A stretch of DNA of 64,000 nucleotides from an uncultured Sphingomonadaceae bacterium (GTDB taxonomy: Bacteria > Pseudomonadota > Alphaproteobacteria > Sphingomonadales > Sphingomonadaceae). The stretch spans positions 372,001 to 436,000 of the forward strand of contig CANLSQ010000001.1 of the NCBI GenBank assembly GCA_947493955.1, in the 5' to 3' direction. The notes under the pieces are model-generated. The model ran no database searches and had not been told where the DNA came from. It saw nothing but the letters and a program-made list of their open reading frames with translations. This document shows positions 19,795-29,085 of this stretch, piece after piece; position 1 is the stretch's first letter, and each line of letters opens with the position of its first letter. Made by a program: the position numbers and the translations under genes.

Positions 19795-20112
19795 ATGCAG
19801 AAATTCATCCTAGCTTATCATGGCGGCAAAACTTCAATGACACCAGAAGAAGGACAACAACACATGCAGAAATGGATGGCGTGGATGGATGGTCTTGGTG
19901 ATGCGGTGGTAGATCGCGGGCTTCCTGTTGGCCAATCGATTACCGTCAGTTGTGATGGTGTGACGGAAGATGGCGGAGCCAATCCGCTGTCCGGCATCAC
20001 AATCATTCAGGCCGAAAACCAGGATGCCGCCATTGCCATGACGCAAAAATCACCTCATCTCGATATCGGCGGGACCATCGAACTGGCTCCGGCGATGGAC
20101 ATGCCTATGTAA
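19795..20112 (+). CDS. YCII-related (DGPF-like) small protein
   Basis: A 105-residue protein with the ferredoxin-like YCII pattern: MQKFILAYHGGKT at the start, MQKWMAWMDGLGDAVVDRG in the helix, and a final strand PHLDIGGTIELAPAM. The His in SPHLDIGG corresponds to the conserved region near the YCII active site. Relatives are often found beside sigma-70 ECF or reductase genes and are of uncertain function. The ATG has AGGAGA upstream. It is followed by a dihydrofolate-reductase-like gene 54 nt downstream on the same strand, and the two are probably co-transcribed. Confidence 0.82.
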   Translation: MQKFILAYHGGKTSMTPEEGQQHMQKWMAWMDGLGDAVVDRGLPVGQSITVSCDGVTEDGGANPLSGITIIQAENQDAAIAMTQKSPHLDIGGTIELAPAMDMPM

Positions 20113-20166
20113 GAATGGCGATCATGACGCATCATTGGCGACAATTATATTCACGGAAGTGATGAA

Positions 20167-20724
20167 ATGAGAGACATTGCAGCGCTTACTTTCACTACGC
20201 TTGATGGCGTCATGCAGGCCGTCCGGTTGCCCGATGAAGATCGCTCAGGTGGTTTTACGTCGGGCGGCTGGGCCGCAGAATATTGGGATCCGGTTATGGA
20301 CCAGGTTCAGAAAGAGGCGATGGCCGAGCCTTATGATATGCTGCTCGGCCGGAAAACTTATGAGATGTTTTCTGGTCATCAGGACAGCAGCATGAACAAC
20401 GGTCATGTTTACGTGGTATCCTCCGGAAAAACCGACCTCAGATGGACGAACACAACCTTTCTTTCCGGTGATGTTGTCTCCGACATTACCGAGGTCAAAA
20501 GTCAGGATGGACCATTGTTGCAAATCCACGGTAGCTGGCAATTGATCCAAACCCTGCTGGCGGCGGATTTGATCGACGAGTTTCGTCTGTGGATATTTCC
20601 AGTGATTGTCGGTGCCGGTAAGCGGTTATTTGATTGCGATGTCGAAACAGGGACTCTTGAACTGGTCAAGACAGCGCCGACAGGAAACGGCGCCATCATG
20701 AGCGTTTACCGAAAATCGGACTAG
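20167..20724 (+). CDS. dihydrofolate reductase family protein (RibD C-terminal-like)
   Basis: A 185-residue protein with the pyrimidine-reductase/DHFR fold of the RibD C-terminal family. It opens with ALTFTTLDGVMQAV, has YDMLLGRKTYEMFSG (substrate/NADPH loop), then LLQIHGSWQLIQTLLAADLI and DEFRLWIFPVIVGAGKRLF, the typical C-terminal signature of this family. Stand-alone members of this kind are annotated as reductases without a proven substrate; it is not expected to be a true FolA. It pairs with the YCII-like gene upstream and converges on the amidohydrolase gene. Confidence 0.88.
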   Translation: MRDIAALTFTTLDGVMQAVRLPDEDRSGGFTSGGWAAEYWDPVMDQVQKEAMAEPYDMLLGRKTYEMFSGHQDSSMNNGHVYVVSSGKTDLRWTNTTFLSGDVVSDITEVKSQDGPLLQIHGSWQLIQTLLAADLIDEFRLWIFPVIVGAGKRLFDCDVETGTLELVKTAPTGNGAIMSVYRKSD

Positions 20725-20744
20725 ATTGCGGTCAACAAAAAAGC

Positions 20745-22487
20745 CTATCGCGCCGGGAACCAGCGACCTTCAAACACAACCCCTTGCACCTGCACGTCCT
20801 GCAATTTTGCTGCACCGCCTTCATAGGGATCACGATCCAGCACGGTGAAATCGGCTTTCTTGCCGGTGGCAATGCTGCCGACCATGGCATCAAGCCCGAT
20901 GACTTGCGCTGCCTCAATGGTGATAGCGCGCAAAGCTTTGTCGAGCGTAAGCCGTTCGGCCGGAGCCTTGGCATTGCCGTCCAGCGTGATCCGGTTGCTC
21001 GCCACCCAGGCAAGGTAGAGCGGATTAATCGGTGCCATGTTAAAGTCGCTGTGCAGACCGAGCGGGACGCCTTTGCGTTCGAGAGAGCCGAGCCGACTCA
21101 TCTGGGCTGCGCGGTCGGGGCCCATCCCGGTCTTGGCATAAGTATCGCCGAGGATGCGGATATAATTGGGCTGGGCAGAGACATAGAGACCCATTTCGCC
21201 AATTCGCCGGTTCTGCGCCTCGGTCGAATAGCCGAGATGCTCCATTACAATATCCTGACCATTTTTGACCGATAGCTTCTCGGTGATATCAAGCACCACA
21301 TCAAGGCCTTTGTCGCCATTGACATGGGTGTGGAGGTTCCAGCCGGCATCCCAGAACCGCTCGGTCTGTTTCAGCAATTCATCTGGTTCGGTCAGCCATT
21401 TTCCTTCATGGCCGTCACTATAGCCCGGAGGGTTCATCTGCATATACTGCGCGAAAAACGCGCCATCGGCGAACAGCTTTACCCGGTTGGAAAAGAAGAA
21501 CTTATCGCTGTCATATTTGGCCTTCATATCCTTCAGCCAGACATTGGGATCGCCGGTGATCAGCGGAGCGACCGGAATAGCCAGGATACGCGATGGCATT
21601 GTCGGTTGATCATAAAGGCTCTTGAACAGTTTTGATTCCATCTCCGGGCCACCAAAGCCGCCAAAGGCCAGGTCAGCGCTGGTCGTCACGCCATTTTCCA
21701 GCATCATCTGACGCATATCGGTCAGGCCCTGCTGCACTTTTGCCGGAGAGAAAAGATAAGGGCGGAGTTTTTCGATACCATTGAACAGGGCTGTTTCATG
21801 AATGATGCCGCTGTCGTAGTCGGCATGGCTGGGATCGATGCCGGGCTTGGAGAAGGCCTCGGCAAAGGCATCTTTCGTGCCGATGCCAAGTAATTTCAGT
21901 GCCGGCGTGTTGACGATGATCTCGTGAAAGCTTCGCTGCCAGATCACCACCGCCCGGTCAGGTGCAATGCGATCGAGCAACGCGCGATCCATATCACCGT
22001 GGAACAGCTTGTGATGGCCCCAAGTGATGAAAAGCTCGTCCGTACTTTTCGCAAGAACCGCGCGCAGACGGCGTTCGTAATCCCCCTTGCCGCGCACCGC
22101 GGGATAGGATTTGCCGGGCAAGTCCCAGCTTTCTGGGCTGATGAAGGGGATAGGCAGCATCATGATCGTCTGCATCGGATGGATATGCGGTTCGACAAAG
22201 CCAGGCATCAGGATATTTTTGGCAAATTGCCGGTCCACCGTGACATCGCGGCCCTCTGTCCAGGCGTTCAGGTCATCAAGGGTTTTCCCCAAGCCCAGGA
22301 CAATACCGTCAGCCGTTGCGACATAGCGGGCATCGGGGAAACCTGGTTCCATGGTGATGATCTTGGCCGCTTCGTACACTGTAACTTTGGGGTAGGGAAC
22401 GGCGGGGGGCGGTTCATTGGCCGCTGCGATATTTGAAAATGTTATTGTTGCGAATAGCGCAGCCAAATGGTGCCAAAATTTATTCAT
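20745..22487 (-). CDS. exported amidohydrolase (YtcJ-like)
   Basis: A 580-residue metal-dependent hydrolase with a cleavable signal peptide (about residues 1-23, MNKFWHHLAALFATITF...NIAAA), so probably periplasmic. The metal-binding HxH is H101/H103 in MPGFVEPHIHPM. Later ligands are likely in LHTHVNGDKGLDVVLD and GVPLGLHSDFNMAPINPLYLAW. The C-terminal KADFTVLDRDPYEGGAAKLQDVQV is the usual amidohydrolase beta-sandwich return. Ribosome site AAGGGAGAGGG precedes the ATG. YtcJ relatives hydrolyse amides or formamides, but the substrate is unknown here. It reads toward the reductase gene and is followed upstream by a DMT transporter on the same strand. Confidence 0.92.
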   Translation of the reverse strand: MNKFWHHLAALFATITFSNIAAANEPPPAVPYPKVTVYEAAKIITMEPGFPDARYVATADGIVLGLGKTLDDLNAWTEGRDVTVDRQFAKNILMPGFVEPHIHPMQTIMMLPIPFISPESWDLPGKSYPAVRGKGDYERRLRAVLAKSTDELFITWGHHKLFHGDMDRALLDRIAPDRAVVIWQRSFHEIIVNTPALKLLGIGTKDAFAEAFSKPGIDPSHADYDSGIIHETALFNGIEKLRPYLFSPAKVQQGLTDMRQMMLENGVTTSADLAFGGFGGPEMESKLFKSLYDQPTMPSRILAIPVAPLITGDPNVWLKDMKAKYDSDKFFFSNRVKLFADGAFFAQYMQMNPPGYSDGHEGKWLTEPDELLKQTERFWDAGWNLHTHVNGDKGLDVVLDITEKLSVKNGQDIVMEHLGYSTEAQNRRIGEMGLYVSAQPNYIRILGDTYAKTGMGPDRAAQMSRLGSLERKGVPLGLHSDFNMAPINPLYLAWVASNRITLDGNAKAPAERLTLDKALRAITIEAAQVIGLDAMVGSIATGKKADFTVLDRDPYEGGAAKLQDVQVQGVVFEGRWFPAR

Positions 22488-22541
22488 GTCCCTCTCCCTT
22501 TAATCAGGAGGCTATGCGCTTTGGACATACTTGCCAAGCTA

Positions 22542-23495
22542 TCAGTTTTCGCTGTTTGCTTCTCGTGATGCCCGAACATGCTCCCGCCAGGCGATAAACA
22601 GGCCGGACCCGATGATGATTGGTGCACCCATTAAAATGGAGACTCCGGGCCACTGGCCGAAGACAATGATGCCAATAATCGTCGCCCAGAGTAGCGCGCT
22701 ATAATCCATCGGCATGATTGTAGACACTGGTGCAAAGCGCAACGACTGGGTGATGGTAAGTTGGCCAATCGCACCGAAAATGCCGACGCCGAACAAATAG
22801 GCCCAGGTCTTGGCATCATGCCCACCGCCATAGATATAAGCGCAAATAGCGAGTGCAGGGAGAGTGTAAACCGAAAACCAGAATATGGTGACGATGCTGG
22901 TTTCCGTGCGACCCAGCATCCGGATGACAAGCGTAACCGACGCCGTAACCAATGCGCCGATCAACGCTACGGTTGCACCAAAGGCGGGGATCAGGTTGCC
23001 GCCCGGCTGGATAACCACCAAAACGCCGATGAAACCGATCAGGATGGCGGACCAGCGCCGGATACCGACCTTTTCACGGAGGATGAGCGCTGCGAACAGC
23101 GTTGCAAAAATCGGTACGGTAAAGCTGATTGTAGTGGCATCGGCAAGCGGTAGCAGGGTCATGGCCCAGAAATTGAGTCCCATGGCAAAGATACCGAGCG
23201 TCGAACGCAGGATATGCAATCCGTGTTTGTCAGATTTTATAGCCGGCCAACCGGCTTCGCTGCGCCAGATCAGGAAACAAATTAAAGGCATGGCGGTTAG
23301 CTGCCGATAGAACAGGCTTTCGGTGACGTGGACGCCCTGTTGCCCGGCCAGTTTCACGAACGCGAACATAATCGCAAGCGAAAGCATGGCGGCCAGACGG
23401 GTGATTATACCCGCCATCGGCCGGTTTTGGCCGGCTGCGGATGGTTGAACGGGCGCTGGCTCCAACGGCGCTTTATCTAAAACATCAGTTGTCAT
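22542..23495 (-). CDS. EamA/RhaT family DMT transporter
   Basis: A 317-residue inner-membrane protein with about ten hydrophobic segments in two EamA repeats. The repeats are visible as MALSLAIMFAFVKLAGQ-like and LRSTLGIFAMGLNFWAM in the first half and LTITQSLRFAPVSTIMPMDY and WATIIGIIVFGQWP in the second. Such drug/metabolite exporters move amino acids or metabolites out of the cell; the substrate cannot be inferred. The Pro-rich N terminus (about 30 residues) is cytoplasmic. It sits 54 nt upstream of the amidohydrolase gene and could share its transcript. The 226-nt divergent gap to 23722 shows no gene or clear promoter. Confidence 0.9.
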   Translation of the reverse strand: MTTDVLDKAPLEPAPVQPSAAGQNRPMAGIITRLAAMLSLAIMFAFVKLAGQQGVHVTESLFYRQLTAMPLICFLIWRSEAGWPAIKSDKHGLHILRSTLGIFAMGLNFWAMTLLPLADATTISFTVPIFATLFAALILREKVGIRRWSAILIGFIGVLVVIQPGGNLIPAFGATVALIGALVTASVTLVIRMLGRTETSIVTIFWFSVYTLPALAICAYIYGGGHDAKTWAYLFGVGIFGAIGQLTITQSLRFAPVSTIMPMDYSALLWATIIGIIVFGQWPGVSILMGAPIIIGSGLFIAWREHVRASREANSEN

Positions 23496-23721
23496 AGGGC
23501 CGATAGAGTGGTGGTGGAACGGTTCATTCCGCTGACGATAGGCGCAATCGGATTGTTAATGCAATTGCGTATCGCAGCAGCGCTCTGTTGCTTTTGTAAT
23601 TTAATTGCGCGCGGCGTTGCATGCTTATCGGTGGTGAATTATATGTAACGGTAAAGAAAAAGCCGTGTCGACGAGTCCTTTTCCGTTGATATTCGAGCAC
23701 AACTAATTTCAGGAGCTTATA

Positions 23722-25140
23722 ATGCTGGACACAACCACCAACCCGCAAGACCCGATTGTGGAAGAAGTAGCCGAACTGGTTGCGCGGTCACGTGCAGCAC
23801 AGCAGCAGATTGAAAATTACACACAGGAACAGGTTGATGAGCTCATCCGTGCGATGGTCTGGGCAGTCGCCGAGGAGTCCGTGGCCGAAAAAATTGCGCA
23901 GCATACGGTCGATGAGACGCAGCTGGGCAATTATGACGGCAAATATCTGAAGATTTTCCGCAAAACACGGGCGACCTTGTTTGATATTATCGACGATAAA
24001 TCTGTCGGCATTATCGAAGAAGATCATGAACGCAACATTGTGAAAATCGCCAAACCGGTGGGCGTGATCGGTGCCTTGTCGCCATCAACCAATCCGGAAG
24101 CTACGCCAGTGATCAAAGCGATCTCGGCGGTCAAAGGGCGCAACTCGATTATTGTAGCGCCGCATCCCCGGGCAAAATTGACCAACAAGATGATTTGTGA
24201 CCTGATGCGTGATGCCATCGTAAAAATGGGCGCACCGGCAGATCTAGTGATCAGCATTGATGTGCCATCAGTCGAAAAAACCAATGAACTGATGCGGCAA
24301 TGTGATCGCGTGCTCGCCACTGGCGGCGGCGCAATGGTTACCGCAGCTTATTCCAGCGGGACACCTGCTTTGGGCGTTGGTGTCGGCAATGCGGTTATCA
24401 CAGTGGATGAAAGCGCCGATCTGGAAGACGCAGCTGAAAAAATCCGCATCTCCAAAACTTTGGATCTGGCCGCGAGTTGCTCTTCGGATAATAGCGTGAT
24501 CTTGGTCGATGCCATTCATGATGAGATGGTCGAGAAACTGAAGCATCAGGGCGGCTATCTGGTCAACGAAGAAGAAAAGCAGAAGCTGCAGGATGCGCTG
24601 TGGCCTGATGGCAAATTCAACACATCAATTGTTGCGCAACCAGCAGAGAAAATCGCCGGTATGGCTGGTTTCAATTTACCGGAAGGACGGACGTTCTTCA
24701 TGGTACCGGAAACCGGTTTCGGCCCGGACTTTCCATTCTCCGGAGAAAAACTGACAGTAATCATGGCGCTATATCGTGCAGCCGATATTGAAGAAGCGAT
24801 TGAGCTGACCAATAATATTCAGGCCTATCAGGGGCAGGGACATAGCTGTGGTCTCTACTCGCAGTCAGACGAGAATATAATGAAACTGGCCAATGCAACC
24901 CGGACGTCCCGCGTAATGGTCAATCAACCACAATCGGCCTCGAACAGCGGCAATTTGTGGAACGGTATGCGCCAGACCTTTTCTCTCGGCTGTGGTAGCT
25001 GGGGCGGCAATGGCACCAACAACAATATCACGTGGCGTGACTTGATCAACGAAACGTGGGTCTCCAAACCGCTCGCAGTGTCCAAGGAGTTGCCCTCGGA
25101 TGAAGACCTGTTTGGCGATGTGATGCGGAAATTGGCGTAA
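23722..25140 (+). CDS. CoA-acylating aldehyde dehydrogenase (SucD/EutE-like)
   Basis: A 472-residue aldehyde dehydrogenase of the CoA-acylating branch that includes EutE, SucD, the AdhE N-terminal domain and sulfoacetaldehyde dehydrogenase. The hallmarks are GALSPSTNPEATPVIKAI (116-133), APHPRAKLTN (146-155), LATGGGAMVTAAYSSGTPAL (198-217) and the nucleophile C253 in DLAASCSSDNSV. It oxidises an aldehyde to an acyl-CoA with NAD(P)+. It precedes the valine-degradation genes, where mmsA (methylmalonate-semialdehyde dehydrogenase) normally stands, but it does not look like MmsA. A strong terminator follows it. AGGAG is present before the ATG. The natural aldehyde could be (methyl)malonate semialdehyde, succinate semialdehyde or another; this is not determined. 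Confidence 0.9.
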   Translation: MLDTTTNPQDPIVEEVAELVARSRAAQQQIENYTQEQVDELIRAMVWAVAEESVAEKIAQHTVDETQLGNYDGKYLKIFRKTRATLFDIIDDKSVGIIEEDHERNIVKIAKPVGVIGALSPSTNPEATPVIKAISAVKGRNSIIVAPHPRAKLTNKMICDLMRDAIVKMGAPADLVISIDVPSVEKTNELMRQCDRVLATGGGAMVTAAYSSGTPALGVGVGNAVITVDESADLEDAAEKIRISKTLDLAASCSSDNSVILVDAIHDEMVEKLKHQGGYLVNEEEKQKLQDALWPDGKFNTSIVAQPAEKIAGMAGFNLPEGRTFFMVPETGFGPDFPFSGEKLTVIMALYRAADIEEAIELTNNIQAYQGQGHSCGLYSQSDENIMKLANATRTSRVMVNQPQSASNSGNLWNGMRQTFSLGCGSWGGNGTNNNITWRDLINETWVSKPLAVSKELPSDEDLFGDVMRKLA

Positions 25141-25160
25141 CATACGCAATATGAGATAAC

Positions 25161-25191
25161 GGGCGGCGGAACAAAATCCGCCGCCCTTTTT
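25161..25191 (+). terminator. Rho-independent terminator after the aldehyde dehydrogenase
   Basis: A perfect 10-bp GC-rich stem, GGGCGGCGGA (25161-25170) and TCCGCCGCCC (25177-25186), with a 6-nt ACAAAA loop, is followed by five T residues. It ends 13 nt before the acyl-CoA dehydrogenase start at 25204, and GGAG (25195-25198) of the next ribosome site begins just after it. By form it is a strong intrinsic terminator. Confidence 0.9.
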
Positions 25192-25203
25192 AATGGAGTC
25201 ACA

Positions 25204-26349
25204 ATGACGGATCAATTCTCGCTAACCGAAGACCAGCTGGCCATTCAGGATATGGCTCAGAAGTTCACCGCCGATGCGATCACCCCGCATGCCGGGAAAT
25301 GGGACGAAGAGCATATCTTTCCGCGTGATGTCATCAAACAAAGCGCAGATCTTGGTTTCGGCGGAATTTATGTGTCCGAGGAGTCCGGCGGCATTGGTCT
25401 CGGCCGGCTGGAAAGCGCGATCATTATGGAAGCCATGGCCTATGGCTGTCCTTCAACCAGTGCGTTTATCTCCATCCACAATATGGCGGCCTGGATGATC
25501 GATACATTCGGCGCGCAGGCGGTGAAGGATAAATACCTGCCCGACCTGATCAGCATGGAGAAAATCTCCAGCTATTGCCTGACCGAACCGGGTGCCGGTT
25601 CGGATGCAGCATCGCTGAAGACCAAAGCGGTCAGAGATGGCGATCACTATGTCGTAAGCGGATCAAAGGCGTTTATTTCCGGTGGCGGAGAGAATGAGCT
25701 TTACGTCACGATGACGCGGACCTCGGATGATGGCGCCAGTGGCGTAACTTGTCTGGTCATCGAAAAGGATATGGAAGGCGTCAGCTTCGGCGCGAATGAA
25801 AAGAAGCTCGGTTGGCATTCGCAGCCGACCGCGCAGGTAAATTTCGACAATGTTCGCGTGCCAGTGGAGAACCGTGTTGGCGGAGAAGGCGAGGGCTTTC
25901 GTATCGCCATGGCGGGCCTTGACGGTGGTCGATTGAACATCGGTGCCTGTTCGCTCGGTGGAGCGCAACGCTGCCTTGATGAAGCGATTGCTTACACCAA
26001 AGAACGCAAGCAGTTTGGTAAAAGCATTAGTGATTTTCAGAACACCCAGTTCATGCTGGCTGATATGGCGACAGATCTCGAATCCGCACGTGCTCTGCTT
26101 TACATGGCGGCGGTGAAGGTGACGCAGGGTGCCCCCGATAAAACCAAATTTGCCGCTATGGCGAAGCGCCTGGCGACTGACAATGGCTCGAAAATCGTCA
26201 ATGATGCGCTGCAGCTTTTTGGTGGCTATGGTTATTTGCAAGATTATCCGATCGAGCGTTTCTGGCGCGATTTGCGGGTGCATTCCATCCTTGAAGGCAC
26301 CAATCAGGTCATGCGAATGATTGTATCGCGTGAAATGTTGCGGCAATAA
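25204..26349 (+). CDS. acyl-CoA dehydrogenase (probable isobutyryl-CoA dehydrogenase)
   Basis: A 381-residue FAD enzyme that makes an alpha,beta double bond in an acyl-CoA. Motifs are YCLTEPGAGSDAASLKT (FAD and substrate loop), GLDGGRLNIGACSLGGAQ, and the catalytic-base region HSILEGTNQVMRMIVSREML, with the glutamate in ILEG. The family context is short/branched-chain. Its neighbours (3-hydroxyisobutyryl-CoA hydrolase, enoyl-CoA hydratase and mmsB) place it in valine breakdown, converting isobutyryl-CoA to methacrylyl-CoA. The start at 25204 has GGAG upstream, directly after the terminator stem. Confidence 0.93.
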   Translation: MTDQFSLTEDQLAIQDMAQKFTADAITPHAGKWDEEHIFPRDVIKQSADLGFGGIYVSEESGGIGLGRLESAIIMEAMAYGCPSTSAFISIHNMAAWMIDTFGAQAVKDKYLPDLISMEKISSYCLTEPGAGSDAASLKTKAVRDGDHYVVSGSKAFISGGGENELYVTMTRTSDDGASGVTCLVIEKDMEGVSFGANEKKLGWHSQPTAQVNFDNVRVPVENRVGGEGEGFRIAMAGLDGGRLNIGACSLGGAQRCLDEAIAYTKERKQFGKSISDFQNTQFMLADMATDLESARALLYMAAVKVTQGAPDKTKFAAMAKRLATDNGSKIVNDALQLFGGYGYLQDYPIERFWRDLRVHSILEGTNQVMRMIVSREMLRQ

Positions 26350-26375
26350 CCGCCGCTCAAGAATAGAAAGATAAA

Positions 26376-27419
26376 ATGACCGAAGACCTTATCATCAGGA
26401 AAACCGGCCGCGTCGGGCATATCAGCCTGAACCGCCCTAAAGTTATACATTCGCTGAATCTCGCCATGTGTGAAGCTATGCGTGATACGCTGATTGAATG
26501 GCGCGATGACGATAGCGTTGAAGCCGTGTTGATTGATCATAGCGAAGGTCGCGGATTTTGTGCAGGCGGTGACATCGCTATGTTGCAAGCGTCCGGTAAA
26601 AAAGACGGAAAAGAGGGTAGGGAATTTTTCTATACCGAATATCAGCTCAACCATCTGTTGTTCGAATATCCAAAGCCAGTGGTTGCCTTCATGGACGGTA
26701 TCACCATGGGCGGTGGTGTCGGTGTTTCACAGCCAGCCAAATACCGGATTGCGACAGAAAATACCCGCTTTGCCATGCCGGAAACCGGTATTGGTCTGTT
26801 TCCAGATGTTGGTGGTGGTTGGTTCCTGTCGCGGCTCGCAGGGCGTTTAGGCCAGTTTCTGGCGCTGACTGGTGCGCGGCTTGATGGTGCGGAATGTAAG
26901 GAAGTGGGTTTGGCGACGCATTATTTGCAATCCGCGAAACTTGCAGAAGCGAAAGAACGGATCAGCGAAAACCCAGATCGGATAGACGGGATATTGGGTC
27001 AATTGTCTGACGTTGTGCCAGCGGCACGCATTACTGACAACCTAGGCAAGATCGACAAATTCTTTGCTTCGGATGTGTATGAAGAGATACTCGCGGCCTT
27101 GGACGCAGACGACAGTGATTGGGCCGCGAAAGAACGGGATACGCTGGGCACGAAAAGCCCGCAAACCTGCAAAGTAGCGCTGCGCCAGTTGAAAGAAGGG
27201 GCGGCGATGGAAACATTTGCCGACGAAATGCGCAATGAATATCGCATCGGAGCAAGGGTGTTGGTTCGGCACGACTTTATCGAGGGCGTTCGCGCCTTGA
27301 TTGTCGACAAGGATAATAATCCCAAATGGGATCCCGCCACACCGGAAGATACCAGTGACGCATTGATCGACAGTATTTTTGCGCCGTTACCCGCAGATGA
27401 GGAATGGAAACCGCTATGA
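26376..27419 (+). CDS. 3-hydroxyisobutyryl-CoA hydrolase (enoyl-CoA hydratase family)
   Basis: A 347-residue crotonase-fold protein, longer than ordinary enoyl-CoA hydratases, as expected for HIBYL-CoA hydrolase, which splits 3-hydroxyisobutyryl-CoA to free 3-hydroxyisobutyrate and CoA. The oxyanion-hole segments are [11 protein letters not shown] (about 52-62) and [15 protein letters not shown], and the hydrolase-type [20 protein letters not shown] follows. It has the extended C terminus of the group ([20 protein letters not shown]). It lies second in the valine operon and overlaps the next gene by 4 nt (ATGA). The name in other genomes is usually hibch. Confidence 0.9.
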   Translation: MTEDLIIRKTGRVGHISLNRPKVIHSLNLAMCEAMRDTLIEWRDDDSVEAVLIDHSEGRGFCAGGDIAMLQASGKKDGKEGREFFYTEYQLNHLLFEYPKPVVAFMDGITMGGGVGVSQPAKYRIATENTRFAMPETGIGLFPDVGGGWFLSRLAGRLGQFLALTGARLDGAECKEVGLATHYLQSAKLAEAKERISENPDRIDGILGQLSDVVPAARITDNLGKIDKFFASDVYEEILAALDADDSDWAAKERDTLGTKSPQTCKVALRQLKEGAAMETFADEMRNEYRIGARVLVRHDFIEGVRALIVDKDNNPKWDPATPEDTSDALIDSIFAPLPADEEWKPL

Positions 27420-28198
27420 CTTACGAAACAATTCTGACCGAACAAAAAGGGCAAGTAACCCTGATCACGCTGAACCGGCCCAAGTCGCTCAATGCGCTGA
27501 ATAGTGAGGTTCTGGATGAGTTGATCAGTGCCTTTGCAGCCTTTGAGGCAGACGAAACGCAGCTTTGCGCGGTTCTGACGGGTTCGGGTGACAAGGCCTT
27601 TGCTGCGGGCGCCGACATCAAGGAAATGTTCGAGAAGTCTGCGGCTGATTTCTATCTGGAGGATTTTTTCTCCAAGTGGACGAGCCAGATCGTAAAGACG
27701 ACCCGCAAGCCATGGATTGCGGCGGTGAACGGCTTTGCGCTCGGCGGGGGCTGTGAACTGGCCATGATGGCGGATTTCATCATTGCCAGTGAAAACGCCA
27801 AATTTGGTCAACCGGAAATCAAGCTAGGTGTTGCACCGGGCATGGGAGGGTCACAGCGCCTGACCCGCGCGGTGGGTAAATCCAAATCGATGGACATGTG
27901 TTTGACGGGCCGGATGATGGACGCAGAAGAAGCGGAACGGTCAGGTCTGGTGGCGCGGGTCGTGCCTCACGATCAACTTGTTGACGAAGCTATCAAAGCT
28001 GCTGGAACAATTGCCTCGATGCCGCCGATGGCCATCCAGGTGAACAAGGAAATGGTCAATGCCGCATTTGAAACTATGCTTGATCAGGGCCTGCTGCACG
28101 AGCGCCGCCTGTTCCAGATACTGACCGCTACCGAAGACAAGGCCGAAGGCATGGCTGCGTTTATCGAGAAGCGTGAAGGCAAATGGAAGGGGCGCTAA
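27416..28198 (+). CDS. enoyl-CoA hydratase (methacrylyl-CoA hydratase role likely)
   Basis: A 260-residue crotonase that hydrates an enoyl-CoA. Oxyanion loops are [13 protein letters not shown] and [20 protein letters not shown]. The two catalytic glutamates fit [20 protein letters not shown] and the preceding GCELAM. The start at 27416 overlaps the upstream stop (ATGA), so it was preferred to the in-frame ATG at 27404. In this operon it most likely hydrates methacrylyl-CoA, although a more general short-chain role is possible. Confidence 0.93.
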   Translation: MTYETILTEQKGQVTLITLNRPKSLNALNSEVLDELISAFAAFEADETQLCAVLTGSGDKAFAAGADIKEMFEKSAADFYLEDFFSKWTSQIVKTTRKPWIAAVNGFALGGGCELAMMADFIIASENAKFGQPEIKLGVAPGMGGSQRLTRAVGKSKSMDMCLTGRMMDAEEAERSGLVARVVPHDQLVDEAIKAAGTIASMPPMAIQVNKEMVNAAFETMLDQGLLHERRLFQILTATEDKAEGMAAFIEKREGKWKGR

Positions 28199-28200
28199 AC

Positions 28201-29079
28201 ATGAAAATCGGATTTATCGGTCTCGGCAATATGGGCGGCGGGATGGCTGCCAATCTGGCGAAGGCGGGGCATGAGGTGCATGCCTTTGACTTGTCTGGCG
28301 AAGCGCTCGCCAAGGCTGGGGAAGCGGGTTGTCATCCTGTCAGTGATGCCGCCGATGCTATCCGCAATATGGAAGCCGTGGTGACCATGCTGCCCGCCGG
28401 GAAACATGTCCGGTCCGTCTATGCCAATGATGTGATCATAAATGCCGGACCGGGCACATTGGTGCTGGATTGCTCGACCATCGACGTCGATAGCGCGCGG
28501 GATGTAGCTGACATGGCCAAGGCCAAGAATATCGTACCAGTCGATGCTCCTGTATCCGGCGGCATTGCAGCGGCCAATGGCGGTACCCTGACCTTCATGG
28601 TCGGTGGCAGCGAACAGGCTTTTAAACGGGCCGAACCGATTTTGTCGGATATGGGCAAGGCCGTCATACACGCCGGTGACAATGGCGCAGGGCAGGCAGC
28701 TAAGATCTGCAACAACATGCTTCTCGGTGCTTCGATGATTGCGACCTGCGAGACATTCAAGATGGCCGAAAAGCTGGGCCTCGACCTTCAGAATTTCTAT
28801 GATATTTCATCGAAGGCATCAGGCCAGAACTGGTCGATGACAAGCTATTGCCCAGTGCCAGGTGTTGGGCCGCAAAGCCCGGCGGATAACGACTATGAGG
28901 GCGGTTTTGCCGCTGCATTGATGTTAAAAGATCTGCGTCTTGCGATGGAAGCGGCGGAGAGTGCTGGTGCAAAGGTTCCGATGGGCGAAAAAGCACGCAC
29001 ACTTTATGAGCAATATGCTGAAGCAAATGGGCAAGGCGGCATGGATTTTTCCGGCATTATCAACATGCTGGATGACTGA
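28201..29079 (+). CDS. mmsB: 3-hydroxyisobutyrate dehydrogenase
   Basis: MmsB oxidises 3-hydroxyisobutyrate to methylmalonate semialdehyde with NAD+. The protein has 292 residues. The Rossmann loop GFIGLGNMGGGMAANL is at the N terminus. DAPVSGGIAAANGGTL, the conserved GGS (about 145) and the catalytic lysine in GQAAKICNNMLLG mark the beta-hydroxyacid dehydrogenase family. The ATG at 28201 lies two bases after the upstream stop. Its product is exactly what an MmsA-type aldehyde dehydrogenase would use, which draws attention to the acylating dehydrogenase at 23722. Confidence 0.95.
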   Translation: MKIGFIGLGNMGGGMAANLAKAGHEVHAFDLSGEALAKAGEAGCHPVSDAADAIRNMEAVVTMLPAGKHVRSVYANDVIINAGPGTLVLDCSTIDVDSARDVADMAKAKNIVPVDAPVSGGIAAANGGTLTFMVGGSEQAFKRAEPILSDMGKAVIHAGDNGAGQAAKICNNMLLGASMIATCETFKMAEKLGLDLQNFYDISSKASGQNWSMTSYCPVPGVGPQSPADNDYEGGFAAALMLKDLRLAMEAAESAGAKVPMGEKARTLYEQYAEANGQGGMDFSGIINMLDD

Positions 29080-29085
29080 CCGATC

